Source of the DNA: Klebsormidium nitens
Taxonomy: Eukaryota; Streptophyta; Klebsormidiophyceae; Klebsormidiales; Klebsormidiaceae
Assembly: GCA_000708835.1 (NCBI GenBank)
Contig: DF236960.1
Coordinates: forward strand, 25,807-89,806
DNA length: 64,000 nt
Reading direction: 5' to 3'
Shown: positions 1 through 12,294 of the stretch, one piece after another
Layout: each line of letters begins with the position of its first letter
Numbering within the stretch: the stretch's first letter is position 1
Made by a program: the position numbers and the translations under genes
Notes under the pieces: model-generated
The model's database searches: none
The model's input: the letters and a program-made list of their open reading frames with translations, nothing else
What the model was told of the DNA's origin: nothing

Positions 1-250
1 CCTCTCCTTCACCTTCAGCCCATCCTCTTGCCCTGATCTTCAAGCTTGATACTCGCAAGATCCAAAGCAGGTCTCTTTTTTAACCAGTTGCTCAGCAAAG
101 GACTCGCCGTTGTTTGCGGCATCACAGCTTTCTTTCAAGCCGAGACGTGCTCCTGACGATTGCTCCTGAGAGACCTGAGCCAATTTGTCCTACATTGTGA
201 AGCAAGCAAAAGGAAAGTCTGATTGACAAATTGTTCTCCTCCCCTTGCAG

Positions 251-3200
251 CGCAAGCATTGGGCCTGCCTTTCCTGACGCCCAGCCTCACGCCGAACGGA
301 AACTTTTACCAAGGCGCCAGCTTTGCCTCTGCCTCCAGCGGCCGTTTCAATGACACCGGGGACTCGGACGGCTTCCGAGGGATCCCTCTCCTCAAGCAGG
401 TAAGAAGCCTGCATGACATAGTTTTGCGCTCTCATCCGGGGTTTAGCGGTTCCGAACGTGGACATCGACGTGCATTCAATTGGGGGGGATCCAGCTGAGG
501 CGTGGAGATGGGTTCATTCGGTTCATCCATTTGGTTCATCCATTCTGTTCATTTTGTTCATTAATGCAATTACTTCGTTCAAAGGGTTGCCGATCGCTGC
601 CCCCAAAAAAACACCTCCTTCAGCAATCCTGTGCAAGATGCATCAAACATTGTGATCTTCCTTTGTATTAGGGAGTCCCACCTCAAGCGGATTGGAGAAA
701 ATTGGCGTCGTAACTAGCATGTCAGGTCGTTCCACTGTAGATTCGCCTGGACGTTTGCCCCAGCGTAGAGACGGGATATCGGAAGTTTCACTGTGCGTCG
801 TCAGCATATGCTCTCTTGAATGCGTTCTTTCTCCTAATCAAGTTTCCACAAAACCCTATGGTTCATTTTGTTGTCTGCCAGTTCCCTGACTGTGTTGCCG
901 TCAATGACTACACATCTGGTCGTCCATTTGACATGGTTGCAGAATCTTTCTCTGTAGCGCTTTGCTCCCCAAAGTGCTTGCAAGCTTCATGATCTGAACA
1001 CCGCTCAATGTGGAGATCTCCCTTTACAAATCTTCCTTTCGTTTCATTCTCTGGCAGCGGGGAGAGCCCATCAATCACGTTTGACCACAGTCTGTGCTTC
1101 TAAGACCTCCGTGAATCTTCCTCCCCCCTCACAGGTCGACAACTTTATCCAGTTCCAAGCAGATGCGAGAGCCTACTGGGCAGGTTTCAACTCGACCTAC
1201 CCCCCCGAAAGGATCCCCCGTTACCCGATGCCGGAGTTTTTCAGCCGGGCGATTTACATGGTCCAGTCAGGGGGAAACGACCTTCTGAATTTCAGGAATC
1301 AGGGCTTGACACCAGCGGACATCCCTGCTTTCGCTACAAACATGACGGCCGTCTACGAAACTTTCGTGCGGGTAAGCCTTCTGCCTCGCTCATGATTGGA
1401 GGCGTTTATAGAAAGCCCGCTGTGAGATGTGGGAAGTCGGGCGCTTGGGGAAAAGTGCGTTTCGAACTTAACATCAGGGAACACGTTTGCAATTTGCTTG
1501 ATGCATCTGCAGTATGAAGAGCTTTGCTTTATGTGTCCGCAGTCATTGAGGCTCTTCAACCCCGCAACGTCCTGACCACTGTCTCGGAATCTACGTGTTG
1601 AAGCTTTTTCCTTTCGGAAAAGTTGTTGACTATTCCGAGGTTTGGTGCGTTTGAACACTCCTCTTAAGCTGACTCCGGCGAAACCTCGCAGACAACTTCG
1701 AACATGACGTGTGGTGCTTGGTCTGGTTCTAGAGCTTGGCGGACAGCTGCGCATTCGAAGCAGACTGGACTTACGCGCAGATTTATGCTGAGATGGAGCG
1801 GTTTGATTGAGTCCTCGCTTTTGACGCGCTTAGAGCTGCTGCTGTTCTGGCAAAGCTCCATAGACCATAAGCACAGTACGAGATCGTCGAGCGACACCTC
1901 TGAAAGGAGTTTGATGGACACATTGCAGTCGGACTGTACGGATCAACCCTGCGGTCTACTGTGGTCTACTGAATTCAAGTAACTCCTTTATAGGCGTTTG
2001 TAGGGTACTTGTCAGATAAAGCCTATTCAGATGTATGCTTGCCGAATCCACACTGATCATTTTTGATTGCCCCCCTGCATTCGAGAGCTGGCAATTCTCT
2101 GGTCACAGTGGTTGGGCTCAACTGGAAACCCGTTCTGGACTCAAAAAAGAACGTTCGGAACCGGAACCCAAATCAATTCTTATCTCTTGCTCCTTTGCAG
2201 GCGCTAAATGCAACGTTAGCCCGCAAGTACGTCGTTACAATGCTGGCCTGAGCTGGAAACCTGGTTCGGTTCTTCTCTTTTCCCCCCTTAACCCGCAAAA
2301 CAAACCCACTTTGATTATAAACGCTTGCTCCCCTGCAGGCGCTTTATGCAACGGGAGCCCGCAAGTTCTTCATCATGAACATCGGCCTCTTTGGCTGCAC
2401 CCCACTCTCCATACGCAACAACAACGGTTCCTGCGGGTGAGTTTTCTTGCTGAATCAGCCGAGCTCTTAATTTCGTCATCGCTGGCCTTCCTTTGTGCTC
2501 TCATCTTGCTGTGCAAGGTCTCCTTGGTTCGATCTCCTAGGACTCAATGCGGGTCCCCTTGTCTAGGGCCGCCCGCTTCCCTGTGCTTCTTTTCGGTGCT
2601 TCGTCTCAGCGTGAATAATGAATCACTTTGTTACTGCGCTGCAGTTGTTCTGTTGGTGTCCTTCTCTTGTGCTTCCTTCTTCTGTTCCTTGGGTCCGGAT
2701 TTGTTCACCCTCCATCTTGCTTCGGGGTTGTGTTCAATTTTGTTTGAAATCTGATCAGTCCGTGCTTGGTTTTGCTTTGGATCACAATTTTCATTCTACG
2801 CTTCGTCTCCGCCCCTCGCTTCGCTCTGTGCTCCCTTCAATTGGCTCCGAATGCATTGGTTCTGCTCGTCTCAGGACCGCTCCGCCTTTGCTTCAAGGTT
2901 GCTTCTATCTGCTATGCTTTGGTATGAGCGAATGGTTCCGCTTTGCCGGCATAGCGCTCTCGCTTTGTCCGCTACCTCAGTACTCGTGTTCGCTCCCCTA
3001 CTTCGCCGTTCTTGACATGTTGGCGTTTCGTTGGTCCACCTAGCAAATCAGTCGTCAACTAGGATTCTGAAAGCTGGAGTTATGGTGTCAAAGAAACAAA
3101 CGGGCTCGTGGTATACGTAGTGTTTGACAGCCAACTATCAGGAAAGGAAGCTGGTTGGTCGTGAATGGAGACAAAAAGTTAGTCATTGTCTGTAACAGAT

Positions 3201-5835
3201 ACAGAATGTTATTCACCAAAAATCCTGACACTTGCGGAGAAATGTGCATTGGTCATACATGCCAGTAGCTGCTTCTAGCAAGCTGCTACATGCTCTGTGC
3301 GTCGGTAGACAATCTCGGCAAGGTCTTTCCAGTCGCAGAAGCCCAAATAGACTACACGATTTCTGCACCATGCCGAAAGGCAGGAAACTAGCTGGGTTTG
3401 CTAAAGAACAGTATACGGGAATTTTAACCTCGGTTCAAAGAGCAGGAAATTGGTGGTTATTCTCCCGTCCAACCGACCAAACACGTCTTTCGAACAAGAG
3501 TCAAAGACTGGTTTCTTGAAACCCGCTTTCTTTGCAGGGTTCTTACCAACGCGCTCTGTTCGAACATCGTCAACCAGACGACGGCGCTCAACTCTCGGCT
3601 GTCGACACAGCTCCTCAACTCCAGCTTCGTCCAGGGGGACTTTTACCAGTTTAATCTGGACGTTTTCAACAACCCGGCCGCGTTTGGTGAGCCGAAAGGC
3701 AAATGCTTTGCGCCTTCTTCCGCATACAGTGTCAACAAAGTGATTCAGAGTATGGCAGTTTATGCTTGTGTACCAAAAACGAGGACGCACGTAACAAGCT
3801 CTGGTCATCCGGCAGGAGATTGGCTGGCTCCTGCCTTGACGTACGCTTTCGGAAGCTGCCCTGCAAATGGTCGTTAAATGCGTGTAGGTTTTGCCACTTT
3901 TCTTGCCTTGAAAGTCGACGAGTCTACGTCACAATGTTTCAAAGCAGCACACAATCTGTCGCCTTCGTTAAGCCGATAGGAAAGCCGCATCCTGCACACT
4001 TGACAAAACATTGGACATGAAACGAGTCTATTCATTGGTGCCAGTTCAAGTTCAGAACAATCTATCGATAGGCCAAAGGGAGTGTACGTAGTAGTGCCAT
4101 CTCGATCCGTTCTCATTGTCGACTCTCAGCCTGCAAGTGTTGAGTAATGATCGGTGTCGGCCTTTCTTTCGTTCTGCAGGGGTGGTAAACGCAACTGGGG
4201 CGTGTTGCGGGTCAACTACGTTATCGGTGGGTTACCGACCACGGGTCAAGCTTTAACTGGTTTTCGCTGCATTGCCGTGGTGAAGTAAGCACGGGAGCGA
4301 TTCGCGAATGTCGATCGCCGCACCCGGATTATCCCCAGTTTCGTGTGCAAGTTTCCTGCAGATTCCCCGGGAACTGGGCTTGTGCTTTTGAAAGGAGTGT
4401 CTGGAAGAATGTTTGGCTGACTCCACGCATCCCATAATGTCTTGTTGGCCACCGGAACGTTGCCGCTGCTACACGCATCCACTGTTACAAAAAAAGCGTT
4501 GGTCAAATGAAAAAGGGGGCGTCAGGCGACCATCTAGCTGAGCCTCCGCTCTCTCAGCCGCTCAAAACGGCACGTCTGATAAATTCGTAACGAGACTAAG
4601 TCACCTTTCGAGTAGGTTTGTGTTGCCGCAGAGCCACTTACGAAGAAGAACGCCTTCTTTAACCCTGCCCATAAGCCCTTGAAGAAGCTTGTTTTGGAGC
4701 AACTTCCACAATGCTGTCATTCGACGAAGTCGCTCATGTTTTCGTCATCTCTTTGCAGTGCCCTCAGTTGGCGCTCGCGCTTGCGAACACCACGGCCCCC
4801 TACAACGGGCCCGTGCCTCTCTGTCCGGTGAGTGGCCGGAACACCAACGGAAACGGAATCCTTGTTCTGCCAGAACGCCAGCTGCCACGGAATCTCTGTC
4901 GGGGATCAACTCTTATACAACAGAACTTGGGCACACTTGAATCCAGCATCAAGTGAGATGGAACCATCTGGATAAGGATCGCCTTCATATACAAATAAAT
5001 ATGACGAACGACTGTCCTTTAAGCGGTCTCATCTCGCACTGACAACGCCTTTGCCGATCTTACGCTGCAGAATCCAAAGGAGTACCTCTACTGGGACACG
5101 ACACACATGTCAGGTGAGCCCGCATGTTCCGAGCGGGAATTATGCTCGTATCTTCGCAATTGATTCGATCAAACCTAAATTTGTCAGGATTGGGAGGTGA
5201 AAGCTTTGGGACGTTGTTTCTGCCGTTCTGGTCCTCTGTTTGATATGTTTACTGGCCATTTAAGCTGGATTCTGCAAGTCAACCTCGATTCTGTCGATCT
5301 GCACATCTCTTTCTGACGTGCTTCGATCAACAAAGAGTAGCCAGTCAACGTTCAGGCTTCAGGCTATAAGACGGAGTAGCCGCTTAAGCCTCTCAAGCGT
5401 TTCGTTCCTTCTAAGCAGCAGTCAACTTCAGAGATATTCCTCACGAAACTTGCAGTACTTTGCTGACTGCTCGAGCCAGCACCGTGGTTGACAAAACCGG
5501 TCCCATCCTGTGTCACGTTCTGCTTTGACGGACATCTTGATGAAACGTGTGGTGGGCAATATCAAGGTCAACATTAATCACCCGCCATTCTTGAAGTCTT
5601 GCCATCATTTGTGCAATGATGGTACTTGGGAAGCGTCTTGTGCAAATGTAGCTTTTTGGGCGCTTTTGAATTTGCGAGGCATTGCCATCTGGTAGTCTGA
5701 AGGTTCTTACTCGTTATCTTTACAGAGTCGATGACCCGAATCCTAGCTCACGACATCTTTGGAGGGTCCAAGTACGGGAAGCCAAAGAACATGTTGCAGA
5801 CCTTCATTCTTCCCGACTTGCTAAATCTCCAGTAA
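251..5835 (+). CDS. GDSL esterase/lipase, plant type (5' partial)
   Basis: This is a secreted-type serine ester hydrolase of the plant GDSL/SGNH family. Exons read 251-399, 1135-1371, 2339-2436, 3538-3686, 4180-4226, 4759-4827, 5071-5113 and 5726-5835 (TAA). Each has a GT donor and AG acceptor, and the phases agree throughout, giving about 300 codons. Visible family blocks are the block II-like GASFASASSG, block III SGGNDLLNF (GxND), the ARKFFIMNIGLFGCTP strand and block V WDTTHMS, whose D and H are the catalytic pair. Block I (GDS with the nucleophilic Ser) and any signal peptide are absent, so one or more 5' exons lie left of the window; family members are usually 350-400 residues. Introns are 172-1,101 bp and hold no other gene I can see. 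A decayed copy of the 2339 exon edge lies at 2196-2245. The substrate cannot be inferred. Family call is firm; the 4180-4226 exon is the least certain piece. Confidence 0.88.
2196..2245 (+). repeat. Boundary echo of the GDSL exon at 2339
   Basis: A TTTGCAG acceptor followed by about 40 bases closely matching the start of the real exon (GCGCTnnATGCAACG, then GCCCGCAAGT) lies 138 bp upstream of it on the same strand. The flanking intron also matches: GAGCTGGAAACC at 2251 resembles CAACTGGAAACC at 2119. The copy is frame-damaged and stops matching after about 45 bases, so it is not a usable exon. It is a decoy acceptor at most. Confidence 0.7.
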
Positions 5836-7186
5836 TCAACACGCTCGGTCTCACATAATCGCCTTACGAAGGCGTGCAACCAAACAAGTGGTGTCGCCGC
5901 GTTGACTGATTGGTTGCAAGTCATGCACATAGTGTCAAGCGTAGTGAGTATAACTTGTGTCGGGCGGTAAGAAACATGAGTCAAGCAGAAAGGTTGTCTA
6001 AATATTTGAAAGGGGTGAAGGTGGGTGTTAAGAAAGGCACGCTAGATATCGATCGGTGGTATTATTAGCGAGGTCAGGCAAATCTTCCGTAGTAGAGCGG
6101 CCACTTTGCGCGTGCTGCGCCTAATTCCTCAGCAAGTTGATAGTATACTAACTTAAGACGGTTGCATGTAGTAAGCCTGGTGAACCCTGATGTTGCGTGC
6201 GCTTCATGCAAGATCTACATGTTGGAACATGGTCGATTGCATTTCGAAATACATGTTGGGCTTGATCAGTGGGCGGCAAATCTTTGGCAGAGTTCATGCA
6301 CATGTTCAGTTTACAATATACATCCACCTCCGATCCCGTATTAGACCGGACATTGGAAGACAATTGGGCACGGCAGATTGAGCTTGCATGACACGCCACA
6401 TGTGAGAGCACGTTTTGAACATGCTCGGAGCTGGACGCTAGACCCTGGCATATCTTGTTTATTGCTAAATCTTGCCCGGCTTGTGAGCCGAACTTGAAAA
6501 TTGCATTCAAGGATCCGTGACGTTGAAGCCTTTATACAATTTGGCCAGCACTGCCGGCCCTGGCATATTTACCAGTTGGGTGGGAGGTTAGTAATACTAA
6601 TATAAAACGGCTGAAGAGTCCGACGCTGGTACCGACGTGGCACCCCGCGCAACGAGAGCTGCCCGGTTCAGCCGTTGCTACCGCGGGGCTGGCCGTCCCG
6701 GGCTCGATCCTGGGGCGATTAATCTGTTGAGCTGCCAAATTACGTAGTAGTAATATGTCTTCGATCCGGCCGGCCGCCGGACCAGCTCACCGGGGCTCTG
6801 TACCCGGGGCGCGCCGGGCGGCCTGCTCGGGCGCAGCAGATCTTGGGATCCGGCAGGTAATGTACCATGTGCCCGCTCGAATATCAGAAGCTCGTGACCT
6901 GGCATGTCTTAAGCACGTCGAATCAGGGATGGCCGGGTGGCAAAGTGCGGGGAATCTTCTAACTGCCGAACTTCCAGCTGACACCAGCTTTAACCGCCAA
7001 AACGCACCGGGTACGTACCCGGGGTCGATACCGCTCGTAACCGCCAGCAATTTGGCAGTAGTACGGTACGTACTCGTCGAAACAAAGCTACCTGTGCGCG
7101 AGCACGGTGTCAGCCTAAATCCAGGTTCACTGCAACTTGACACACCCGCCGAGAGTGCCGTGCCTGATCTTGTATCATACAATGTA
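5836..7186. other. Intergenic spacer, no gene seen
   Basis: The first ~300 bases are probably the 3' UTR and downstream flank of the GDSL gene. From about 6530 to 7160 the sequence turns GC-rich, with many short palindromes (for example CCGGCCGGCCGCCGG near 6766). Open frames on both strands are short and resemble no protein I know. Around 6700 GGCTCGATCC resembles a Pol III B box, but no A box or cloverleaf can be drawn. Confidence 0.5.
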
Positions 7187-7452
7187 CCGTAGAGACATTG
7201 TCCATTCGCACTAAAATAATCCATTTTCAGGCGTAGCGAAAAAAATAAAATTATGGAGAGGTGCAGGTGCGAAAATGCGAAACTAAGGAAAAACTTGTTG
7301 AGACCCGATTCACTAGCACAACAAGGCAAAAAACGCCTAGAAACGGCTACTGCGAAAATTTTGTTATTATCGTCGAACCTGGTGCGGAATGAAAAATCTT
7401 TCATAAATGATTATTCGCACCAAGGTGGTGCGAATGGACAATGTCTCTACGG
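7187..7452. mobile_element. MITE-like element with perfect 25-bp terminal inverted repeats and TA flanks
   Basis: Positions 7187-7211 (starting CCGTAGAGACATTG) are the exact reverse complement of 7428-7452 (ending CAATGTCTCTACGG). The element is flanked on both sides by TA (7185-7186 and 7453-7454), as expected for a TA target duplication. Length is 266 bp, the interior is AT-rich and it encodes nothing. An imperfect inner extension of the inverted repeat (ATAATC) follows the perfect arm. The size and TA flanks fit a non-autonomous Tc1/mariner-like element; the transposase family is an inference from the TSD only. Confidence 0.8.
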
Positions 7453-9180
7453 TATGCTCGTGTGTACGCGTGCGACGTGTACTGTGTACACCTAGGTACT
7501 CGTGTGTACCGGTACTCAGTTTACTTATACCGTACACGAATTGCATACCGTGCGGCATGCGCACTTTGAATGGAAACCGAGAGTCACGGACGAAGTCAGG
7601 AGGGGGTCAATTTTCAAAAGCTTTGGTAGGGTGAACCTGGGCCATTTTGCTGGCTGTGGCTGCATGGACGGGGAGTCGAACAACGATGGTTGATGCCTGG
7701 ACACCTGGACAGCTCAAAGGGGACACCGTTGGTGGTGGTTAGACCGCTCTAATGGCGGCGCGAAGGGATTTGTGATAGGGCGTGCCGAACGGGGGTTTGG
7801 CTCTCTGCTTCTCTGTGGCCATATGGTATTTGGGAGATGCTTCAAGGCGAGGGACGGTGGCGGTTTCAGGTTGGTGACCCATTGCTCGTTATGTATCTTC
7901 TTCTCTCCGGCTTGTCTTTGCATGCCAAAGTCTGTGTTTGGGTGCTGGTCTTTCTTAGGCATGGGTGTTTGGGTTGCTGGTCATGGGAAGGGGCACCTTT
8001 TCCATGGGGCAGGTGCGGAAAGAAAGGGCCTGGGTGGTCTTCTTGAGCTGTAGCAGACACCAAGGACTAAGGTTCTTTGCAAGTCATTCTGAAAGAAGGG
8101 CCGTGAGGGAAAGTGGTACCAACTGCGCTGCTTGTTGGATGGACTGATGAGCATCAGGGCACCGGTGCTTTGGGAACTGTTGAAGCAGTTGAAAAGCTCC
8201 TGTCGGCTCTTCGCAGCTTTCCAGAGCTGGCCGTTTTTGACTTTGAATGCGTATGCGCGGTAGAATCGCGACTTTCTATTAGCTGCATGCTGCTGTTTGC
8301 ATTCCGTGTGTTTGCCTTTGGCTGCTTAACATTATGCGCTTGTCATTCGACCAAGCGACCGAGTTTTGGCATGGGTCAGAGTTTCCTGATATGGTCACTG
8401 TGTCTTGCTGCACTCTCCTGAATGTCCTTTGCACTTTGAGGATTGATTGGCTCCTCTATTCAATGTTTGGAAGTGTACCGTTCTTCCGGCACCAGGTACA
8501 GCTACCGGTTTGAGAAAGCAGTTCTATAAAATAGTCATATGTAGAAATGATGAGGGTCTTCGTTTGGTTGGTTGGATTGACCTTCTCAGCTAAAAGCGAC
8601 ACTTGGCCTCTGATATCAGCATGGTGTGTCCGAGGCCAACCAAAGAAACGGGCTGATAATAGCTTATCTGAACCAAGATTAAAGCATGAGGGAGTTGCTC
8701 CATTTGATCGTGGAAAACACCGCAAAGAAGAGGAGGGTGCAAGGTTCTCAGGTGGCACAATTCGAGTGCTCTTTTGATCATTGTTTCAACTGGCAGTTGA
8801 TGAAAATGCCACAGGCAACCAGCGATTGAGGCTTGACCAACAGTGGTCTGTGTTTTCTTTTGCAGGACAATACGGGGAGATATTGGCACCCCTTGCTAGA
8901 TTTCAGGACAACCGCTGTGTCGTACAAGTGCGCTGTAGTCATTCTGGTATTGAGCTGAGGTCACTGTCTAAGGCGGTTGTTCTGCAGCTGCTAAACACTG
9001 GTGCAAACTCTGGTTCAAACCTTGGTTTCAACCCCTTGACAACCTTACACCGTAGGGCGCCGAATACTGGCGCAGAAACTAAAAGACGGTCAGCCCAGCA
9101 TTTAAGATTGGTTGAGCAAATTATGATGAACAGCTGATCAAACTTTAGTTTAACCCAGCGGTCAACCTTGTTAATCAGGG
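7453..9180. other. Intergenic spacer and probable 5' flank of the kinase gene
   Basis: Open frames on both strands are short and unrecognised. From about 8700 onward the sequence contains TTTTGCAG (8860) and other splice-like strings and may be the 5' UTR or a leader exon of the downstream kinase. I cannot set a boundary. No tRNA, rRNA or transposon protein is visible. Confidence 0.4.
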
Positions 9181-12100
9181 ATGCCGCCAGCTCAGATGAA
9201 CGGCGCCGGGGGTGGCCCTAGCAAGGCTTATGCATTGGTGTTGAATCGAGTGGGGACGGAAACTTCCAATAGGCGGAAAGCGCGGTCAGATATCAGTGTA
9301 GGCAGCCAGGAGGCTATGGTAGGCGCTCAGGAAGGTGCGATTGGAGCTCAAAGTGGTCGCATAGCAGATGGGCGCGGAGCAATAGGAGCTCGTGACGAAG
9401 AGGCGGGCGGGGCAGCTTCGGGGGGGGCGCCGCGGGCAGAGAATGGCTGGGCGGAAGAAACCCCCAGAGCGTGGCGGAAGGGGGTTTCAAGAATAAGGGG
9501 GGGGGCACCAAACGCAGGCGCCTGCGGTTTGGGTTACAGTGAGGCGGAGAGCCTGAGTGATATTGCCTCCTCTCAGAAAGAGGATCGGGGTGTAGATGCA
9601 GCTTCCAGTCAGAAACGGGAGGCAAGAGCAGAGACGACTTCCAATCGGAATGGAGGAGGGCCTTTAGAAGGCCTCTCCAGTCAGAAAGGGGCGTTGGGGT
9701 TAGAGATGACTTCCATTCAAGAGGTGAGACGGGGAGTAGAAAGGGGCGGGGGTCAGAAACCAGTTAAAATAGTAGAGAACTTAACCAGTCAGAACCCAGA
9801 AAGAGGACCAGATTCCCCGTCTAATCAAAAAGAGGGGGCCAGTCCAGATATTCGCACAGACGCAAGAACTTCCAGGCTAGCCGACAGTCAAGTCAACCAG
9901 CCTAGCCCACTGGTCGAGCTCTCAGACAGCGCCACCTGTCAGTCTGTTGCTGGTTCCGACTCGGACGAGACCCCCCGGCCGCGGAGCGGGGAGAAAGCCT
10001 CAACGTCCGAGCACTCGTTTTCCGGGCCCGAGAGCATGGACTACGGGCGGCCAACGAGAAGGGGGGGGCGACACAAGCTCCGGTTTCTGGGGGCAGTAAA
10101 GCAGCGGATCAAGCGCGCGTTCTCGTTCTCGCTCCCGCGTGCGGCGGCGCTCGACGAAGTGCTCTGCGGGTTGCAAGAAGCAAACGGGGGGCAGCCGGTC
10201 CCCGAGGTCCTGAAAGGGGACATCCGCGAGCATTATGAGAAGCTGCCGGTCGCGTACGCCGAGGCGATCTTCCCCCCCGACGAGGTTTTGCTCCACATGC
10301 GTTTGTTGCACGAGGCTGCGCAGCACCCCGAAAGCGCGCCCCTCTTACATTTGTCCTCGTTCCAGACCTACTCGGGCTTCCTTTCCCTCCTCTCGTCAAA
10401 GAAAGCCAGGAAGCAGTTGAACCGGCGGGCAGCTTCCATGACTCTCGAGCGGCGGGCGCCGAACCGAAACCTCTCACTTAATGACCTGGTTAGTGCTAAC
10501 CAATCCCTGGGGGCCGGGGTTTCGTCGGAGTCGCCTTCGGAGAGCGGCTTCTCTCCGTCAGAGGCGTCGGTAACGTCAACCGAGGAGGACTTTTTGACGG
10601 ATGACGTCAGCTGCGAGACCGTGATGCACTCGGTTGTGTACGCTGACGTCAGCCCGGTCAACGCGGAGGAGCTGACGGGAGTGCTTCGGAAACGGGGGCT
10701 GAAAGTGAAGAAAGCGAAGGCTTTCCCGGTCGCAGGGGGCGCGACGCTCGGGATGCTCCTCCTCAAAGGGGGCGTGGCGCACGATCTCCGTGCGACGATT
10801 CGAGGGGGGTTTGCGGAAGCGCGCGAGCTGTCGAAACCTAAGCTGAAACTGACGATCCCGCACCCCCCAGGGATGGATTCACTAACCCACGTGTTGAAAC
10901 AAGGGTTTGGGCGCACGGCGAGCACCGGCCGGTTGGCGGCGGGGGGGAGCGACTCCCCTCGGTGGGACTTTGGAGAGATTGAGCAGTGGATCTCTGAGTC
11001 TGGGTTAGAGGGGGGGTCAGTGGAGGAAGAAACGGAGAAGACGGTCAAGGGGATCGAAAACATGATGTCGGGGAAGGGGCCAATGGGGTGCTGGCTGCTG
11101 GACCAGAAGCAGTTACAGGTGCGGAACAAACTCTTTTCTTAGGCCGGATTTCAGAAAAATTGTGCGGATCTTACTGAATGGATTCTGTCAAGCTTACTGA
11201 ATGGAGACTGTCAAGTTTTGTGGGTTTCTGATAATTGGGTGTTCTGGGGAAAGTTGGGAACGGGACAGCTGGAAGCTATTTGTTACTGAGATGTTGTTGC
11301 CGATGCACTGAATAGTGTGCATCAAAAATTCAAAGAGGTGCGCTTCTGAGCAGAGGCAAACAACCGAGATTACGGGCGGGCGGCAATCAGTGTTTCAACG
11401 AGGAAAGGTTCTATTAAATGGTCTTTCCAACGATCTCACAAAGGGTCGAAACGTCAAGTCTACTTGGGAACAAAGCTGGTGATGTCAGATGTGATAAAGA
11501 CAAGCTTGTACCCTCCCTTCAACGACACTAAACTTCTTAGCTGCACTTGTTTTGCAGATGGGGGAGAAATTCGCGGACGGAGCATCGGGGGAGGTGTACC
11601 GGGCCGTGTATAAGGGGGAGGAGGTCGCGGTGAAGGTGCTCCGGGGGCGCTTCGGCAGCTCGGCCCAGGTAAGACATCCGGTTACTCTGCTGTGAGACCC
11701 TCGGATCAATTGTTGCGTGATACCCCCGCCGTCTTGTTGGTCCGACTCATTTGGTCAAGCCTCGTCGTTGCTTTGCAACGAGGTGCTTCGGAGTCGTTTT
11801 CGTGGTCGGATCGTCAAACTGTTACTTGTCTGCTGTTGACAGCCCTTCTTTGATTCGGACTGGGACAGATTCTCCAGATTATTGAGACCCATTCTGGCCC
11901 ACTTTTCGCGCTTGAGTTTGTCGTCCCGCTTTGATATTGCGGGCGTCTTTCGAGGGTATAGACTGCACCTGAGAACATTGCTGGAAGTGGCTCGAGGGGC
12001 TCTCCACCTGTTTGGTGCTCAGCCTTCACCTGGCAAGAAGTGGCGTCCTCAGCTTGGTTTACCATAAACCTCGCCCTTAACCCATTGTCACCCCATTCAT

Positions 12101-12253
12101 CTCTGCACCCCTTCTTGCTGGTCAAATGCCTCCGAGTCAGTTCCAAGCCGTTCCCCAGGGCAAGACCTCGACGAAGTTCCAGCAAGAAGTGGCGGCCGTC
12201 AGTCTTGGCCACCGCAAGACCCACCTTCAATCCGTAATCTTCCTTAATCCCTT

Positions 12254-12294
<41 letters not shown>

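Noticed and set aside
4828-4990. A second reading of the GDSL sixth exon, continuing in another frame with Cys- and Tyr-containing sequence (CQNASCHG, then LLYNRTWAHL)
   Set aside because: It needs a 46-bp intron. The simpler splice at 4827 to 5071 keeps phase and gives the expected CPNPKEYLYWD block V context.
6600-6730. tRNA- or SINE-like element around GGCTCGATCC
   Set aside because: There is a B-box-like string only, with no A box, no cloverleaf, no A-rich tail and no flanking duplication.
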